From Hyphomicrobiales bacterium (GTDB lineage: Bacteria > Pseudomonadota > Alphaproteobacteria > Rhizobiales > Beijerinckiaceae): 64,000 nucleotides of DNA. The stretch is taken from the NCBI GenBank assembly GCA_025351165.1, contig JANXWK010000008.1, positions 1 through 64,000 of the forward strand, written 5' to 3'. Below the pieces are notes generated by a model. It was not told where the DNA came from. It was given only the letters and a program-made list of their open reading frames with translations, and made no database searches. Shown in pieces: positions 18,294 to 27,840 of this stretch. The position numbers and the translations under genes are program-made. Numbering within the stretch: the stretch's first letter is position 1; each line of letters begins with the position of its first letter.

Positions 18294-19019
18294 ATGAAAA
18301 ATTTAATGAACTTGAATAGCATGACGCAACCAACGTCGTCTTTTCCAGATGAGATTTATAAAAAGATTGAAACTTCCGAAATTGCCAAAGACAGGAAGAA
18401 TGATCAGTACTCTCTCAAATTTAAACGTGCGCTTGATTTAACGCTGGCATTGGGAACTATTGTTGTTTTATTGCCAATGTTCCTATTACTTGGACTTATA
18501 CTTGTTATATTTCAGGGGCGCCCCCTCTTTATAAAGCATAAAAGAGTTGGACAGTCTGGTTTGCCATTTGAGTGCTTAAAATTTAGAACTATGGTTACAA
18601 ACGGGGATGAAATTTTAAAAGACCATCTTGCAAAAAGTCCCCAGGCAAGAGAGGAATGGGAAGCAACGCGCAAGCTCAAATCTGACCCAAGGGTTACCAC
18701 AATTGGGCGTGTCTTGCGTAAATCCAGTGTTGACGAGCTTCCTCAGCTTATCAATGTTATCCGTGGAGACATGAGTGTAGTGGGTCCTCGCCCAATTGTT
18801 CAGGATGAAGTGCGTTACTACGGCGATGATTTTACCTATTACACAAAGTTAAAACCAGGTTTGACAGGTTTATGGCAGGTAAGCGGTCGTAATGATGTTT
18901 CATACAGATCCCGTGTACAAATGGATGTCAGCTATGCCCAGCAATATAGTCTGGCAAGAGATGTCGTCATAATAGCAAAAACCATACCTGCCGTTCTTCG
19001 CTCGCGGGGATGTTATTAA
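18294..19019 (+). CDS. Short-form undecaprenyl-phosphate sugar phosphotransferase (ExoY-like)
   Basis: The 241-residue protein is a minimal initiating sugar transferase: one N-terminal hydrophobic stretch (ALDLTLALGTIVVLLPMFLL) and the catalytic domain with KFRTMV, SSVDELPQL and VGPRPIV, ending in the CY-type tail typical of ExoY. In rhizobia ExoY transfers galactose-1-phosphate to the lipid carrier. I choose the ATG at 18294 because CACGGGG precedes it by eight bases; a TTG at 18276 is less likely. It is a second initiating transferase in this locus, in addition to the long form at 505-2001. Confidence 0.92.
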   Translation: MKNLMNLNSMTQPTSSFPDEIYKKIETSEIAKDRKNDQYSLKFKRALDLTLALGTIVVLLPMFLLLGLILVIFQGRPLFIKHKRVGQSGLPFECLKFRTMVTNGDEILKDHLAKSPQAREEWEATRKLKSDPRVTTIGRVLRKSSVDELPQLINVIRGDMSVVGPRPIVQDEVRYYGDDFTYYTKLKPGLTGLWQVSGRNDVSYRSRVQMDVSYAQQYSLARDVVIIAKTIPAVLRSRGCY

Positions 19020-19137
19020 ACGCCGCATTTTAGAGTGTGGATGTTTTTAAAGCCCCTGCCTCGATTTTCTGCCTTTCATAACATAAATATTACTTTGTTT
19101 TTTTCATCTGATTTAACTGAATGTCAGGTTCGGGATT

Positions 19138-20343
19138 ATGACTTCTCAGACACTGCATACACATAAAGATTTCTTTTCTAATTCAGAAAGTACCTTGTTT
19201 TCTGCGCATTCTCCTGAAGAAGCTTTAGCCTTTAAAGCTTCAGGTTTACCTCTTACAGACGCGCGGTTGAAAACTTTTTTTTTAAATGGTCGTTTCCTGG
19301 CGCAATCAATGACAGGTGTTCAGCGCTATGCACATGAAGTTATTTCCGAAATTAATGTGCAGATTTCGAACAAATATGTAGATGCAACATTGTGCCTTCC
19401 TGCAAATGTTCCAAGTTTCAAAACAAATAATTTTGCCAGGTTCAGAAAATCGCATTTTGCATCTGGCTACTTATGGGAACAGGCCATTCTCCCATTCTTA
19501 GTCAAAGGGCCATTGCTGAATTTATGTAATCTGGCTCCAGTTTTATTGAAAAAGCAGATCGTGTGCATCCATGATGCAAATGTTTTTATAGCACCTCAAA
19601 GTTACAGCCGTAATTTTAGAGCATTTTATACAAGAATATTACCTTTTATTGCCAAGCGGTCCCAGATTATTACAACAGTATCTAAATTTTCTGCAACCCA
19701 GATTTCCAAGCACTTTAATATTAGCTCTGGCAAAATTTTTGTTCTGCCAAATGGGCATGAGCATGTTTTGAGGTGGAATGCCAGACGCTCCCCTTTGTTC
19801 AGTCAAGTCTCAAATTTTCGCCCTTATGTTTTGTTGCTTGGTAGCCGAGCAGCACATAAAAACATGAGTTTGATTTTTGATTTGGCAGAACGATTAAATG
19901 AAATAGGGCTGGATATAAGAGTAACAGGAAATACATCCAACATATTTGCTTCTGCATCTACACATACTTATTCCAATCAAAAAAATATTATCTTTATGGG
20001 ACATGTAAATGATGATGACCTTGCAGTTCTTTTTTCAAATGCATTGTGTTTGGCTTTTCCTTCATTAACTGAGGGTTTTGGCATCCCTATACTAGAAGCT
20101 ATGGCTTTGGGCTGTCCCGTTGTGTCTTCAAATGCAGCTAGTATGCCTGAAGTTTGTGGTGATGCTGCACTTTTGGCACCACCTGAGGATTCAGAGCTTT
20201 GGTTTAAACATATACGTAATTTTTATACATCCAATACTCTTCGCCATCAGTGCATTGAAAAAGGGCATGAACAGATTAAACAGTTTTCGTGGAAAAAAAC
20301 GGCTGCTCAGTATCTGGATTTAATCCATCAAAATTTTGAATAA
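19138..20343 (+). CDS. Glycosyltransferase family 4 (mannosyltransferase-like GT4)
   Basis: The 401-residue protein carries about 45 non-conserved residues before the GT4 core, which starts FLNGRFLAQSMTGVQRYAHEV. The donor lobe includes PYVLLLGSRAAHKNMSLIF, FPSLTEGFGIPILEAMALG and SSNAASMPEVCGDAALLAPP. This pattern is common in GT4 enzymes that use GDP-mannose, and a GDP-mannose synthesis gene lies two genes downstream; the donor is therefore a guess supported by context. It is followed after 50 bp by the unrecognised gene at 20394. Confidence 0.87.
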   Translation: MTSQTLHTHKDFFSNSESTLFSAHSPEEALAFKASGLPLTDARLKTFFLNGRFLAQSMTGVQRYAHEVISEINVQISNKYVDATLCLPANVPSFKTNNFARFRKSHFASGYLWEQAILPFLVKGPLLNLCNLAPVLLKKQIVCIHDANVFIAPQSYSRNFRAFYTRILPFIAKRSQIITTVSKFSATQISKHFNISSGKIFVLPNGHEHVLRWNARRSPLFSQVSNFRPYVLLLGSRAAHKNMSLIFDLAERLNEIGLDIRVTGNTSNIFASASTHTYSNQKNIIFMGHVNDDDLAVLFSNALCLAFPSLTEGFGIPILEAMALGCPVVSSNAASMPEVCGDAALLAPPEDSELWFKHIRNFYTSNTLRHQCIEKGHEQIKQFSWKKTAAQYLDLIHQNFE

Positions 20344-20393
20344 AATTATCTGGTTTGAAAGTTTCAAAAGCACAATATAAATAAAGGTTTAAT

Positions 20394-21416
20394 ATGATTT
20401 TTAGCCAAAAAATAAAATCAAATGTATTTGAAATATCCGATATTTCACCAATTGGATCATGGGGAGAAGGTACTATCAATGAAGGTATGGCTTTTTTTCA
20501 TTCGCGGCCCAGGTGGGATAGTCTAAATGATGATGAGCTAGTTTTCTATACGCCTTTTCTAGTTTCAGACCAACAAACTCCTGAGCGTGTAAGGCGGCTT
20601 AAATCTCATCTTGTATTAGCTTTATCCTGTAAATTATGGTGGAGCACCCAAGTTCTTCAACAGCTTGGATTTCCCAACTGGAGCGTCAAAAATTTTGAAG
20701 CCAGACTTAATTCCAGCCAAGCCCTTAACGGTATTGGTACTTTTAGTGATCTTTTGAATAGAGGGGCTAAAAATGCGCATACATGGTTTGGTAAAACACA
20801 CCTATTCAGATTAAAAACTTTAGGGTTATTCAATGCCTTTAGTTTTTGTAAAGCTTCGCAAAATAGCAGTACAGAAACATATGAGGCTAGTGAAATAGAA
20901 ATTCTCACTCTTCTTGCAATATGCATAAGAAAAATTGATACTGACCCTTATAATCTTGTGGCAATAAAGGATACGAGTCTTTTTGAGCTAGGGTTAGCCG
21001 CAATACATAGCGGTATTAATCCTGTTTATTTTACAAAAGGATGTACTTTTTTACATGAAACACTAACTGCTGCCTGCTGGACAGGTTTTCTGTTACGAGG
21101 GCGTTCTGCCTACCTTTCGCCAGAAATTGCCTCAACACTAAAACAGATACTGTCATTTAAAAAAGGGCGTGGTCATTCTTTTGAAAAAATGGGTTTAGAA
21201 GTGATGACCCTTGATGAGCAAATTGCCTTATATACAAAATTCGTCTGTAACGTTAAAAGTCTTAAAAAATCGATTGATTTTTGCCTGGAAAGTTCAAGTG
21301 TAACACTTGTACATACTACAGCCCATAATCCAAAAGAAGTGCTTTCAAAAAACTTTATTCTCAAGCATGGAAATAAAGATTTTTGTGAGCCCTATGATTT
21401 GCAGGTTGCAGTTTAA
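20394..21416 (+). CDS. Unrecognised 340-residue protein of the polysaccharide locus
   Basis: I do not recognise this protein. It has no signal peptide and no clear membrane segment, so it is probably cytoplasmic. It contains several tryptophans in the first third (GSWGEGTINEG, RPRWDSLNDDELVFYTPFLV), a cysteine-containing central segment (YFTKGCTFLHETLTAACWTGF) and a helical C-terminal half. I see no GT-A or GT-B signature, no nucleotide-binding loop and no hydrolase motif. Its position between a GT4 gene (50 bp upstream) and the GDP-mannose enzyme gene (66 bp downstream), all on the same strand, points to polysaccharide assembly or its control. Codon use looks like that of its neighbours. Confidence 0.75.
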   Translation: MIFSQKIKSNVFEISDISPIGSWGEGTINEGMAFFHSRPRWDSLNDDELVFYTPFLVSDQQTPERVRRLKSHLVLALSCKLWWSTQVLQQLGFPNWSVKNFEARLNSSQALNGIGTFSDLLNRGAKNAHTWFGKTHLFRLKTLGLFNAFSFCKASQNSSTETYEASEIEILTLLAICIRKIDTDPYNLVAIKDTSLFELGLAAIHSGINPVYFTKGCTFLHETLTAACWTGFLLRGRSAYLSPEIASTLKQILSFKKGRGHSFEKMGLEVMTLDEQIALYTKFVCNVKSLKKSIDFCLESSSVTLVHTTAHNPKEVLSKNFILKHGNKDFCEPYDLQVAV

Positions 21417-21482
21417 AACCAAAACATCAGCTGGAAGCCTCAGTTTAAAATATAATCATTGAATAGCCCAAAGGAGTAAATA

Positions 21483-22907
21483 ATGCCAAATCTAGTATAT
21501 CCGTTGATAATGTGTGGCGGATCAGGCACCAGGCTTTGGCCAATATCACGGGATGCGTCTCCAAAACAGTTTGCAACACTTATTGGTTCACGCTCCAGCT
21601 TTCAAGAAACAGTGCTGCGCGTTTCTGGAACATCTTTATTTGGCAAGCCTGTCATTATTGCCAATGCGGCGCACCATTTTACAATCGAGCGTCAGTTAAA
21701 GGAAATTAAAGTTGAGGCCGATATTCTGCTTGAACCCGCAGCTCGTGATTCTGGTCCTGCAATTGCGGCAGGCGCTGCTTTTATTGCAGAGCGCGATGCA
21801 GATGCATTGGTTCTGGTGCTTGCGGCAGATCATCTGGTGCGCAATACCGCTGGTTTTCACCAGACAGTGATGGATGGTGTGGAAGCTGCTAAACTGGGGA
21901 AAATTGTGACCCATGGCATTCATCCAACAGGGCCTGCCACAGGTTATGGCTATATTGAAGCTGGGGATACAGTTTCAGGGGAAGCCAAGGACGTTAAGCG
22001 TTTTGTTGAAAAACCAAGCCTGGAAGTCGCAGCGCAATATGTCATAGACGGATATTTCTGGAATTCAGGCAATTTTTTATTTAAAGCTTCAACAATGCTT
22101 GGTGAATATGAACGCCTTGATCCTGAAACGGTCAAAGTGGTGCGTTTGGCTGTCAGCACCCGCAAAAAAGACCTGTCTGCTCATATTCTGAATGCCGAAG
22201 CCTTCGGGCAGGCAACCAAAAAATCAATAGATTACGTAGTCATGAACCATACATCCATAGCAGCTGTTGTTGAGGCCAAGTTTGATTGGTCAGACATAGG
22301 TACCTGGGGATCAATGTGGGAAACAAGCGAGAAAGATCATCATGGTAATGCCATTAATGGCAATGTTAAACTTATGAATGCAAGTGGCTGCTATGTGTCC
22401 TCTGAGGGCCCTCTAACAACGCTCATCGGTGTTAGCAATGTCGTTGTTGTGGCAACACAAGATGCCATTCTGGTTGTTGATAAAAGCCAGAGTGCAGATG
22501 TCAAAATGCTTGTAGAAGAAATGCGCATTGAAAAACGTCCAGAAGCAACGGAGAATCCTAAAGTTCATAGACCATGGGGGTGGTTCCAGACACGCGATCT
22601 TGGCAGCCGCTTCAGGGTTAAAAGAATTGTTGTATATCCAGGTGGTCGTCTGTCTCTACAAAAGCATCATCACAGGGCTGAGCACTGGGTTGTTGTAACA
22701 GGAACAGCAGATGTAACGGTTGGTGAAACAAAGCGTACATTATCAGAAAACCAGTCTGTCTATATTTCGCTTGGTGAGGTGCACCGTCTTGAAAATCCTG
22801 GATTGATTGATCTGGAAATTATTGAAGTGCAGACTGGAAGCTATCTGGGTGAGGATGATATTATTCGTATTGAAGATATTTACAATCGTCCCGAAACTGG
22901 CATATAG
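21483..22907 (+). CDS. manC: Mannose-1-phosphate guanylyltransferase / mannose-6-phosphate isomerase
   Basis: This bifunctional 474-residue enzyme makes GDP-mannose and can also interconvert fructose-6-phosphate and mannose-6-phosphate. The N-terminal nucleotidyltransferase has CGGSGTRLWPISRDASPKQF, with FVEKPS near residue 175. The C-terminal cupin isomerase domain starts at about residue 360 with HRPWGWFQT and has metal-ligand histidines in QKHHHRAEHW. Length and domain order match the ManC/CpsB/AlgA family. A strong AAGGAG lies just before the ATG. It suggests that the polymer contains mannose or a GDP-mannose-derived sugar. Confidence 0.94.
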   Translation: MPNLVYPLIMCGGSGTRLWPISRDASPKQFATLIGSRSSFQETVLRVSGTSLFGKPVIIANAAHHFTIERQLKEIKVEADILLEPAARDSGPAIAAGAAFIAERDADALVLVLAADHLVRNTAGFHQTVMDGVEAAKLGKIVTHGIHPTGPATGYGYIEAGDTVSGEAKDVKRFVEKPSLEVAAQYVIDGYFWNSGNFLFKASTMLGEYERLDPETVKVVRLAVSTRKKDLSAHILNAEAFGQATKKSIDYVVMNHTSIAAVVEAKFDWSDIGTWGSMWETSEKDHHGNAINGNVKLMNASGCYVSSEGPLTTLIGVSNVVVVATQDAILVVDKSQSADVKMLVEEMRIEKRPEATENPKVHRPWGWFQTRDLGSRFRVKRIVVYPGGRLSLQKHHHRAEHWVVVTGTADVTVGETKRTLSENQSVYISLGEVHRLENPGLIDLEIIEVQTGSYLGEDDIIRIEDIYNRPETGI

Positions 22908-23036
22908 GCGTTGCTTTACAGCAACACTTCTCATCTAGTGACAGTAATTATGTTTTTTAAGTGATTTTTCTATCGACATTGCCATTTATGTTTGATCATC
23001 AACATAGGTGTTAATTTAACAGATGGAATAAAAAAC

Positions 23037-23141
23037 ATGACAAAAATTATTGCTAAAGTTCTAGTTCTTGCACTTTTGGCCTCCGCAACTGTTGGCTGTG
23101 CAACCGTTCCACAGAAAGCTCCTGTTGTTCGCAAGGGCTGA
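23037..23141 (+). CDS. Tiny predicted lipoprotein (34 residues)
   Basis: The 34-residue product starts MTKIIAKVLVLALLASATVGC and so has a basic n-region, a hydrophobic core and a cysteine at position 21 in a lipobox-like TVGC. Only 13 residues would follow the lipidated cysteine (ATVPQKAPVVRKG). It resembles small entericidin-like outer-membrane lipoproteins of alphaproteobacteria. It stands alone, reading toward xseA, and is followed 19 bases later by a strong terminator, which supports it being a real monocistronic gene. Confidence 0.7.
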   Translation: MTKIIAKVLVLALLASATVGCATVPQKAPVVRKG

Positions 23142-23159
23142 AATTTTTAAATAATGATT

Positions 23160-23188
23160 AAAAAGCCTGCCCATCGGGTGGGCTTTTT
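23160..23188 (+). terminator. Rho-independent terminator after the small lipoprotein gene
   Basis: AAAAAGCC and GGCTTTTT close a hairpin whose inner part (two wobble pairs, then CCC pairing with GGG around a three-base loop) brings the stem to about 13 bp. The arm runs directly into T5. It lies between the lipoprotein gene and xseA, so these are separate transcripts. Confidence 0.85.
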
Positions 23189-23213
23189 GCTTTTAGTGAT
23201 ATAACTTTCAATC

Positions 23214-24872
23214 ATGAGCGATACTTCCCTCACAAATGCCCCTGAATTTTCTGTCTCTGAACTCTCTGGTGCAATTAAACGCACAATGGAGGAGAGCTTT
23301 GAGCGCGTGCGCGTACGTGGTGAAATTTCTGGCTATCGTGGGCCACATTCTTCAGGCCATAGTTATTTTGCCCTTAAAGATCAAAATGCCAAAATTGATG
23401 CTATCATCTGGAAGGGTGTGTTTGGCCGCTTAAAGTTCAAACCAGAAGAAGGGATGGAGGTTATTGCCACAGGCAAAATCACAACTTTTCCCGGTAAATC
23501 AAGCTATCAGATCGTTATAGATCAAATTGAACCAGCTGGCGTTGGGGCGTTGCTGGCCCAGCTGGAAGAGCGCAAGCGCCGTTTGGCGGCAGAGGGCCTG
23601 TTTGCTCCTGAACGCAAGCAGCTCGTTCCATACCTGCCAGAGGTGATCGGCGTTATTACCTCACCAACTGGCGCCGTTATCCGCGATATTATCCACCGTA
23701 TTTCAGATCGCTTCCCACGTCATATTCTGATTTGGCCTGTAAGAGTGCAGGGTGAAACTTGCGCTAGCGAAGTTGCAAATGCCATTGAAGGTTTCAACTC
23801 ACTTGAGCCTGATGGTAATATTGCCCGTCCTGATGTGTTGATCGTTGCACGTGGTGGTGGTTCGCTTGAGGACCTTTGGGGCTTTAACGAAGAAATTGTG
23901 GCAAGAGCTGCCAGCATGAGTGAAATTCCACTGGTGTCTGCTGTAGGGCATGAGACAGATACAACCTTGATCGATTTTGTTTCAGATTTACGCGCACCAA
24001 CCCCAACAGGAGCAGCTGAGTTTGTTGTGCCAGTGCGCTCAGAGCTGCTGCTTGGGCTTGGGGATCTGGCTTCCAGGCTCGCTAATGCAGCTCTGCGTCT
24101 TCATCAAAGGCGGGTAATAGAACTTCGCTCTGTAATACGTGCTTTGCCTGTGGCGGAAAGCCTGCTGAGTATCCCACGCCAACGGCTTGATCTATGCGCT
24201 GTCAAACTTCCTACGGCTTTGCGAGCAGGGGTTGATAAACGGCGTATAGCGTTAAGTAATGAAATACGAAGGTTTCACGCACAATCACCGCAAATGCAAC
24301 TCATACGCTACAGAGAGCGTTTAAACAGCAATAATCAACGTCTCCATGCAAGTTTTAATGCTTATATCAAACAGATGAAGCAGATAAACCTGAATGATTT
24401 TTCTCGCCTTAAAGCTGTAACTGAACGGTTGAAAACGACCTTATCTCAATATGTTCACAATGAAAAAGTGCAACTCATCAACACGCATTCAAGATTGAGA
24501 GCCGCTTTGAGCGCTATTATTGTTTTAAAACGCCAGGCTAATTTAAATAATACCCTTATGCTTAAGACGGGTTATTTGCGCCTGCAACCAACATTCACTC
24601 AAGTTATCGAACGTAAAAAGCTTCAAATCAATAATTTGTGGAAAATGCTCAATACTTTAAGCCATAAACAGGTTTTGGCACGTGGCTATGCCATTATCTG
24701 GGACGGTGAAGGACAGGCCCTTCGTTCCGCTGTCAAGGTTTTGGACGGGATGAAACTAAGTATCACCTTTAGTGATGGCGATGTAAAAGCTGTTGCGGGA
24801 GAAGGACAGACATCCTCTTTGCCAAAAAAACCAGTCCAGATTTCCAAACCTGGGCAAGGTAATCTTTTTTAA
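23214..24872 (+). CDS. xseA: Exodeoxyribonuclease VII large subunit
   Basis: XseA is the catalytic large subunit of ExoVII, which degrades single-stranded DNA to oligonucleotides with XseB. The N-terminal OB fold is seen at FSVSELSGAIKRTMEESF to IDAIIWKGVF. The catalytic region includes GVITSPTGAVIRDII, ARGGGSLEDLW and VGHETDTTLIDF, followed by RAPTPTGAAE. Residues about 280-490 are long helices. At 552 residues it is somewhat longer than the E. coli enzyme, as is usual in Hyphomicrobiales. The small subunit gene is not in this window. Confidence 0.96.
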   Translation: MSDTSLTNAPEFSVSELSGAIKRTMEESFERVRVRGEISGYRGPHSSGHSYFALKDQNAKIDAIIWKGVFGRLKFKPEEGMEVIATGKITTFPGKSSYQIVIDQIEPAGVGALLAQLEERKRRLAAEGLFAPERKQLVPYLPEVIGVITSPTGAVIRDIIHRISDRFPRHILIWPVRVQGETCASEVANAIEGFNSLEPDGNIARPDVLIVARGGGSLEDLWGFNEEIVARAASMSEIPLVSAVGHETDTTLIDFVSDLRAPTPTGAAEFVVPVRSELLLGLGDLASRLANAALRLHQRRVIELRSVIRALPVAESLLSIPRQRLDLCAVKLPTALRAGVDKRRIALSNEIRRFHAQSPQMQLIRYRERLNSNNQRLHASFNAYIKQMKQINLNDFSRLKAVTERLKTTLSQYVHNEKVQLINTHSRLRAALSAIIVLKRQANLNNTLMLKTGYLRLQPTFTQVIERKKLQINNLWKMLNTLSHKQVLARGYAIIWDGEGQALRSAVKVLDGMKLSITFSDGDVKAVAGEGQTSSLPKKPVQISKPGQGNLF

Positions 24873-24902
24873 ATAAGCTAACCTTTTTTAGAGTAGATCC
24901 AA

Positions 24903-25295
24903 ATGGTGCCAGACATTCAACGCACACCTTACACGGGTATAATTGCAGATCCTGTTGCATCAAGTTTGAAAGGGCTCTGTCCACGCTGTGGCAATGGCAA
25001 GCTGTTTTCAGGGTTTTTGTCAGTTCCGCCTAAGTGCAATTCCTGTGAACTTGATTATAAGTTCGCAGATGCGGGTGATGGGCCTGCTGTATTTGTGATT
25101 TTAATTGCAGGCTTTCTGATTTTATTCAGCGTACTTTATGTGCAGATTGTCTATGACCCGCCTACATGGATTATCATGGCAATCTTTTTGCCACTCACGG
25201 TAGTGATATGTCTTGGGATGTTACGCCCCTTGAAAGGCTTGGCAATAGGTTTGCAATATCGCAATAAAGCTGAGCAGGGGCAGCTTAAGACTTGA
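24903..25295 (+). CDS. DUF983 family small membrane protein
   Basis: The 130-residue protein has an N-terminal zinc-ribbon-like pair CPRCG (about residues 26-30) and CNSC (about 45-48), followed by two membrane segments (VFVILIAGFLILFSVLYV and WIIMAIFLPLTVVICLGML). This is the DUF983 layout, found throughout alphaproteobacteria and of unknown function, sometimes near respiratory genes. It follows xseA by 30 bp on the same strand and is likely cotranscribed with it. Confidence 0.88.
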   Translation: MVPDIQRTPYTGIIADPVASSLKGLCPRCGNGKLFSGFLSVPPKCNSCELDYKFADAGDGPAVFVILIAGFLILFSVLYVQIVYDPPTWIIMAIFLPLTVVICLGMLRPLKGLAIGLQYRNKAEQGQLKT

Positions 25296-25374
25296 GAAAT
25301 TAAAACGTGAAAACAGGCCTATAATGGGTGATTTGTAAGTAAGTTTGCCCTAGTAAACGAAAATATACTTTAAA

Positions 25375-26226
25375 TTATTTTTGACACTCACCACAAAAAA
25401 ATGTTGAGCGACCAGATTGCACTCGACGTTGGACGGAGCCACTACAGTCTGCATCTGGACAACTCGCCCCTTCCCGATCATAAACTTTGAACCCATGCTG
25501 AAAGTACCCTAATGAGCCATCAGTCTGGGCGTAATCGCGCAAGCTGGAGCCGCCAGCCAGGAGGGCTTCTTCCAATACAAGACGGATCTCCCGCGTCAGA
25601 ACTTCAGCCTGTTGGGCACTTAACGATCCAGCCGCAGCAAAAGGTGACAGGCCTGCCCTGTGCAAGGCCTCACACACGTAGATATTGCCCAGTCCGCACA
25701 CCAGACGTTGATCAAGAAGAGCAGCTTTTATAGGTGTGGATTTATTTTGAAACAGTTTTAACAAAACATCTACGTTAAAGGCATTGCTTAAAGGCTCAAC
25801 GCCCATATCCTTAAAATGCGTGCAGGTTTCAAGGTCTGAGGCCTGCACCAAATCCATAAAGCCAAAACGGCGGGCATCATTGTAGATAATATACTGGCCA
25901 TTATCCATTTCAAACATAACGTGATCATGCTTGGCATGTTTTCCAGCTTCCAGATGAAACTCCCCAATACTTTGCCCTGTAATCAGTATACGTCCCGACA
26001 TGCCTAGATGAATAATCAATACATTCTGAGTATCGAGATGCATGAGAATATATTTGGCACGTCGGATGACGGTTTCAACACGGCTTCCTGTCAAAATATC
26101 AGCAAAACCTGTTGGAAATGGAAAGCGCAGATTTGGACGACGTAGTTCAACGCGAATGAATTTTGCACCCAACATAACAGGTTCAAGACCACGACGCACA
26201 GTTTCAACTTCTGGCAGTTCAGGCAT
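25375..26226 (-). CDS. mutM: Formamidopyrimidine-DNA glycosylase
   Basis: MutM excises 8-oxoguanine and other oxidised purines and nicks the abasic site. The protein (283 residues) begins [16 protein letters not shown]; after removal of Met the proline is the catalytic nucleophile and E the helper, which fixes the start at 26226 rather than at longer upstream frames. A HhH-type segment ([20 protein letters not shown]) precedes the C-terminal zinc finger with CxxxxC and FFCGEC. It is divergent from ubiE with a 66-bp shared promoter region, the usual arrangement in this order. Confidence 0.96.
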   Translation of the reverse strand: MPELPEVETVRRGLEPVMLGAKFIRVELRRPNLRFPFPTGFADILTGSRVETVIRRAKYILMHLDTQNVLIIHLGMSGRILITGQSIGEFHLEAGKHAKHDHVMFEMDNGQYIIYNDARRFGFMDLVQASDLETCTHFKDMGVEPLSNAFNVDVLLKLFQNKSTPIKAALLDQRLVCGLGNIYVCEALHRAGLSPFAAAGSLSAQQAEVLTREIRLVLEEALLAGGSSLRDYAQTDGSLGYFQHGFKVYDREGASCPDADCSGSVQRRVQSGRSTFFCGECQK

Positions 26227-26292
26227 AAATTTCTTGTCTCTATTCTGGTATGTATGTCCAGGTTTGTGTAAGGTTACAAAATGGAGAGTGCA

Positions 26293-27057
26293 ATGAACAT
26301 AGAGACACAGCAAACGCAAAATACTCATTTTGGTTTTTCAACTGTTGAACTTGGCGAAAAACAGGCATTAGTCAATAATGTGTTTCACAAAGTAGCTATG
26401 CGCTATGATGTAATGAATGACCTCATGTCATTTGGCCTCCATCGCATATGGAAAAATACGCTTGTTTCAATGTTGCGCCCCTCAAAAACACGAGAGTTTA
26501 AACATCTTGATGTGGCAGGCGGCACAGGCGATGTTGCTTTTCGCATTCTAGATGCAGGTGGCTCAAAAACACATGTAAGCATTCTTGACGTTAATGGTGA
26601 CATGTTGAACGTTGGCCGTGAAAGGGCTGGGTCAAAATATGGAAACCGGATTGATTTTATTGAGGCCAATGCTGAAAGCCTGCCACTACCAGATAACAGC
26701 TATGATGCCTATACAATTGCCTTTGGTATTCGCAATGTGCCACGTATTGATACAGCACTTGAAGAGGCCTATCGTGTTATAAAACGCGGTGGACAATTAA
26801 TGGTGCTGGAATTTACACCTGTTGATACGCCTGTTCTTGATAAAATCTATGATGCATTCTCGTTTACAGCCATTCCAGCCATGGGTAAAATGATAACGGG
26901 TGATGGAGAACCCTATCGATATCTGGTAGAATCCATTCGCCGATTTCCGCGTCCTGAGGCTTTTGCCCGCATGATTGGTACGGCTGGTTTCAAATGCGTA
27001 AATTATAGGGCTTTAAGTGGTGGAATTGTTAATATTCATTCAGGGTGGAAATTATGA
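26293..27057 (+). CDS. ubiE: Demethylmenaquinone/ubiquinone C-methyltransferase
   Basis: UbiE methylates the ring carbon of the ubiquinone precursor using S-adenosylmethionine. The 254-residue protein has the family N terminus [22 protein letters not shown], the SAM-binding motif [12 protein letters not shown], and [19 protein letters not shown] use the ATG at 26293 with GGAG seven bases before it; an ATG at 26281 overlaps that ribosome site. Its stop overlaps the following gene start in an ATGA arrangement, so translation is probably coupled. Confidence 0.95.
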   Translation: MNIETQQTQNTHFGFSTVELGEKQALVNNVFHKVAMRYDVMNDLMSFGLHRIWKNTLVSMLRPSKTREFKHLDVAGGTGDVAFRILDAGGSKTHVSILDVNGDMLNVGRERAGSKYGNRIDFIEANAESLPLPDNSYDAYTIAFGIRNVPRIDTALEEAYRVIKRGGQLMVLEFTPVDTPVLDKIYDAFSFTAIPAMGKMITGDGEPYRYLVESIRRFPRPEAFARMIGTAGFKCVNYRALSGGIVNIHSGWKL

Positions 27058-27470
27058 GGAAACTAATTTCAACTGGCTCGCTGTTTGAACGGGTTGGTGG
27101 TTATTCCAGGGCTGTGGTTCAAGGAGCATTTGTCTTTGTGTCTGGTACAACTGGCTATGACTATAACACGATGATTATGCCAGACACTGTGGAGGAGCAG
27201 ACCCATAATTGTTTTAAAACAATTTCAGCTGCCTTAATTGAAGCAGGAAGTTCTTTGAGCGATGTTGTTCGTGTCAACTACATCATAACTGAGGCTCAGT
27301 TTGCAGATATTATTTTGCCTATTTGTGGTGAATACCTTCATGCCATCCGGCCTGCATCTACAATGATTATAGCTGGGCTGATTAAGTCTGAAATGAAGAT
27401 TGAAATTGAAATAACAGCAATGAGTATGTCCCAGACTTACCAAATGCGCGAAGTCATAGGTGACAGATAG
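27054..27470 (+). CDS. RidA/YjgF-family protein
   Basis: The 138-residue protein has the RidA fold signature: [12 protein letters not shown] near the start, [16 protein letters not shown] in the middle and [22 protein letters not shown] at the end. The conserved arginine of the active site is present in IRPAST. RidA proteins hydrolyse reactive enamine/imine intermediates, but this divergent member may act on other substrates. The ATG overlaps the ubiE stop (ATGA) and has AGGGTGG upstream, which suggests translational coupling. Confidence 0.87.
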   Translation: MRKLISTGSLFERVGGYSRAVVQGAFVFVSGTTGYDYNTMIMPDTVEEQTHNCFKTISAALIEAGSSLSDVVRVNYIITEAQFADIILPICGEYLHAIRPASTMIIAGLIKSEMKIEIEITAMSMSQTYQMREVIGDR

Positions 27471-27840
27471 TTACGAGTTAGGTGGGTTTTAAATCTATCT
27501 CAATTTTTACACTCTGCTTTATATCTAGAACATATCCAGGATCAAAATTTTTGCTGTTTGAAGTGCATTAAATTTGCCTAAAATATAAATACTAATTCTG
27601 CGAATAGACAGATATTAAAATTATATTTTCTGCTTGATGGTACTGGGTAAAAAATGTCTATATATTTTTTTAGCGCATGAATATTAATTTTAAACCAGTT
27701 ATTATAGCTTAAAGCTGCATAATTTAAGCTCATTTTATTTAAATTACAGCTTTAATCTGTTGTTTTTCATATTTTTTTAATGAGTATAGGTATCCAGTTA
27801 AGAATATAAATTTTACATAATTTTGAAAAGACGTAAAATC
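27471..27840. other. 370-bp AT-rich gap before the MarR-type gene
   Basis: I see no supported gene here. The stretch is strongly AT-rich and includes an 8-bp inverted repeat, AGCTTAAA (27706-27713) and TTTAAGCT (27723-27730), about 110 bp before the MarR-type start, which could be an autoregulatory operator. Part of the origin region may extend into this gap, but it has no good DnaA box. Confidence 0.4.

Noticed and set aside
22910-22925. Hairpin GTTGCT/AGCAAC after manC as a terminator
   Set aside because: Only six base pairs and no T-run follows.
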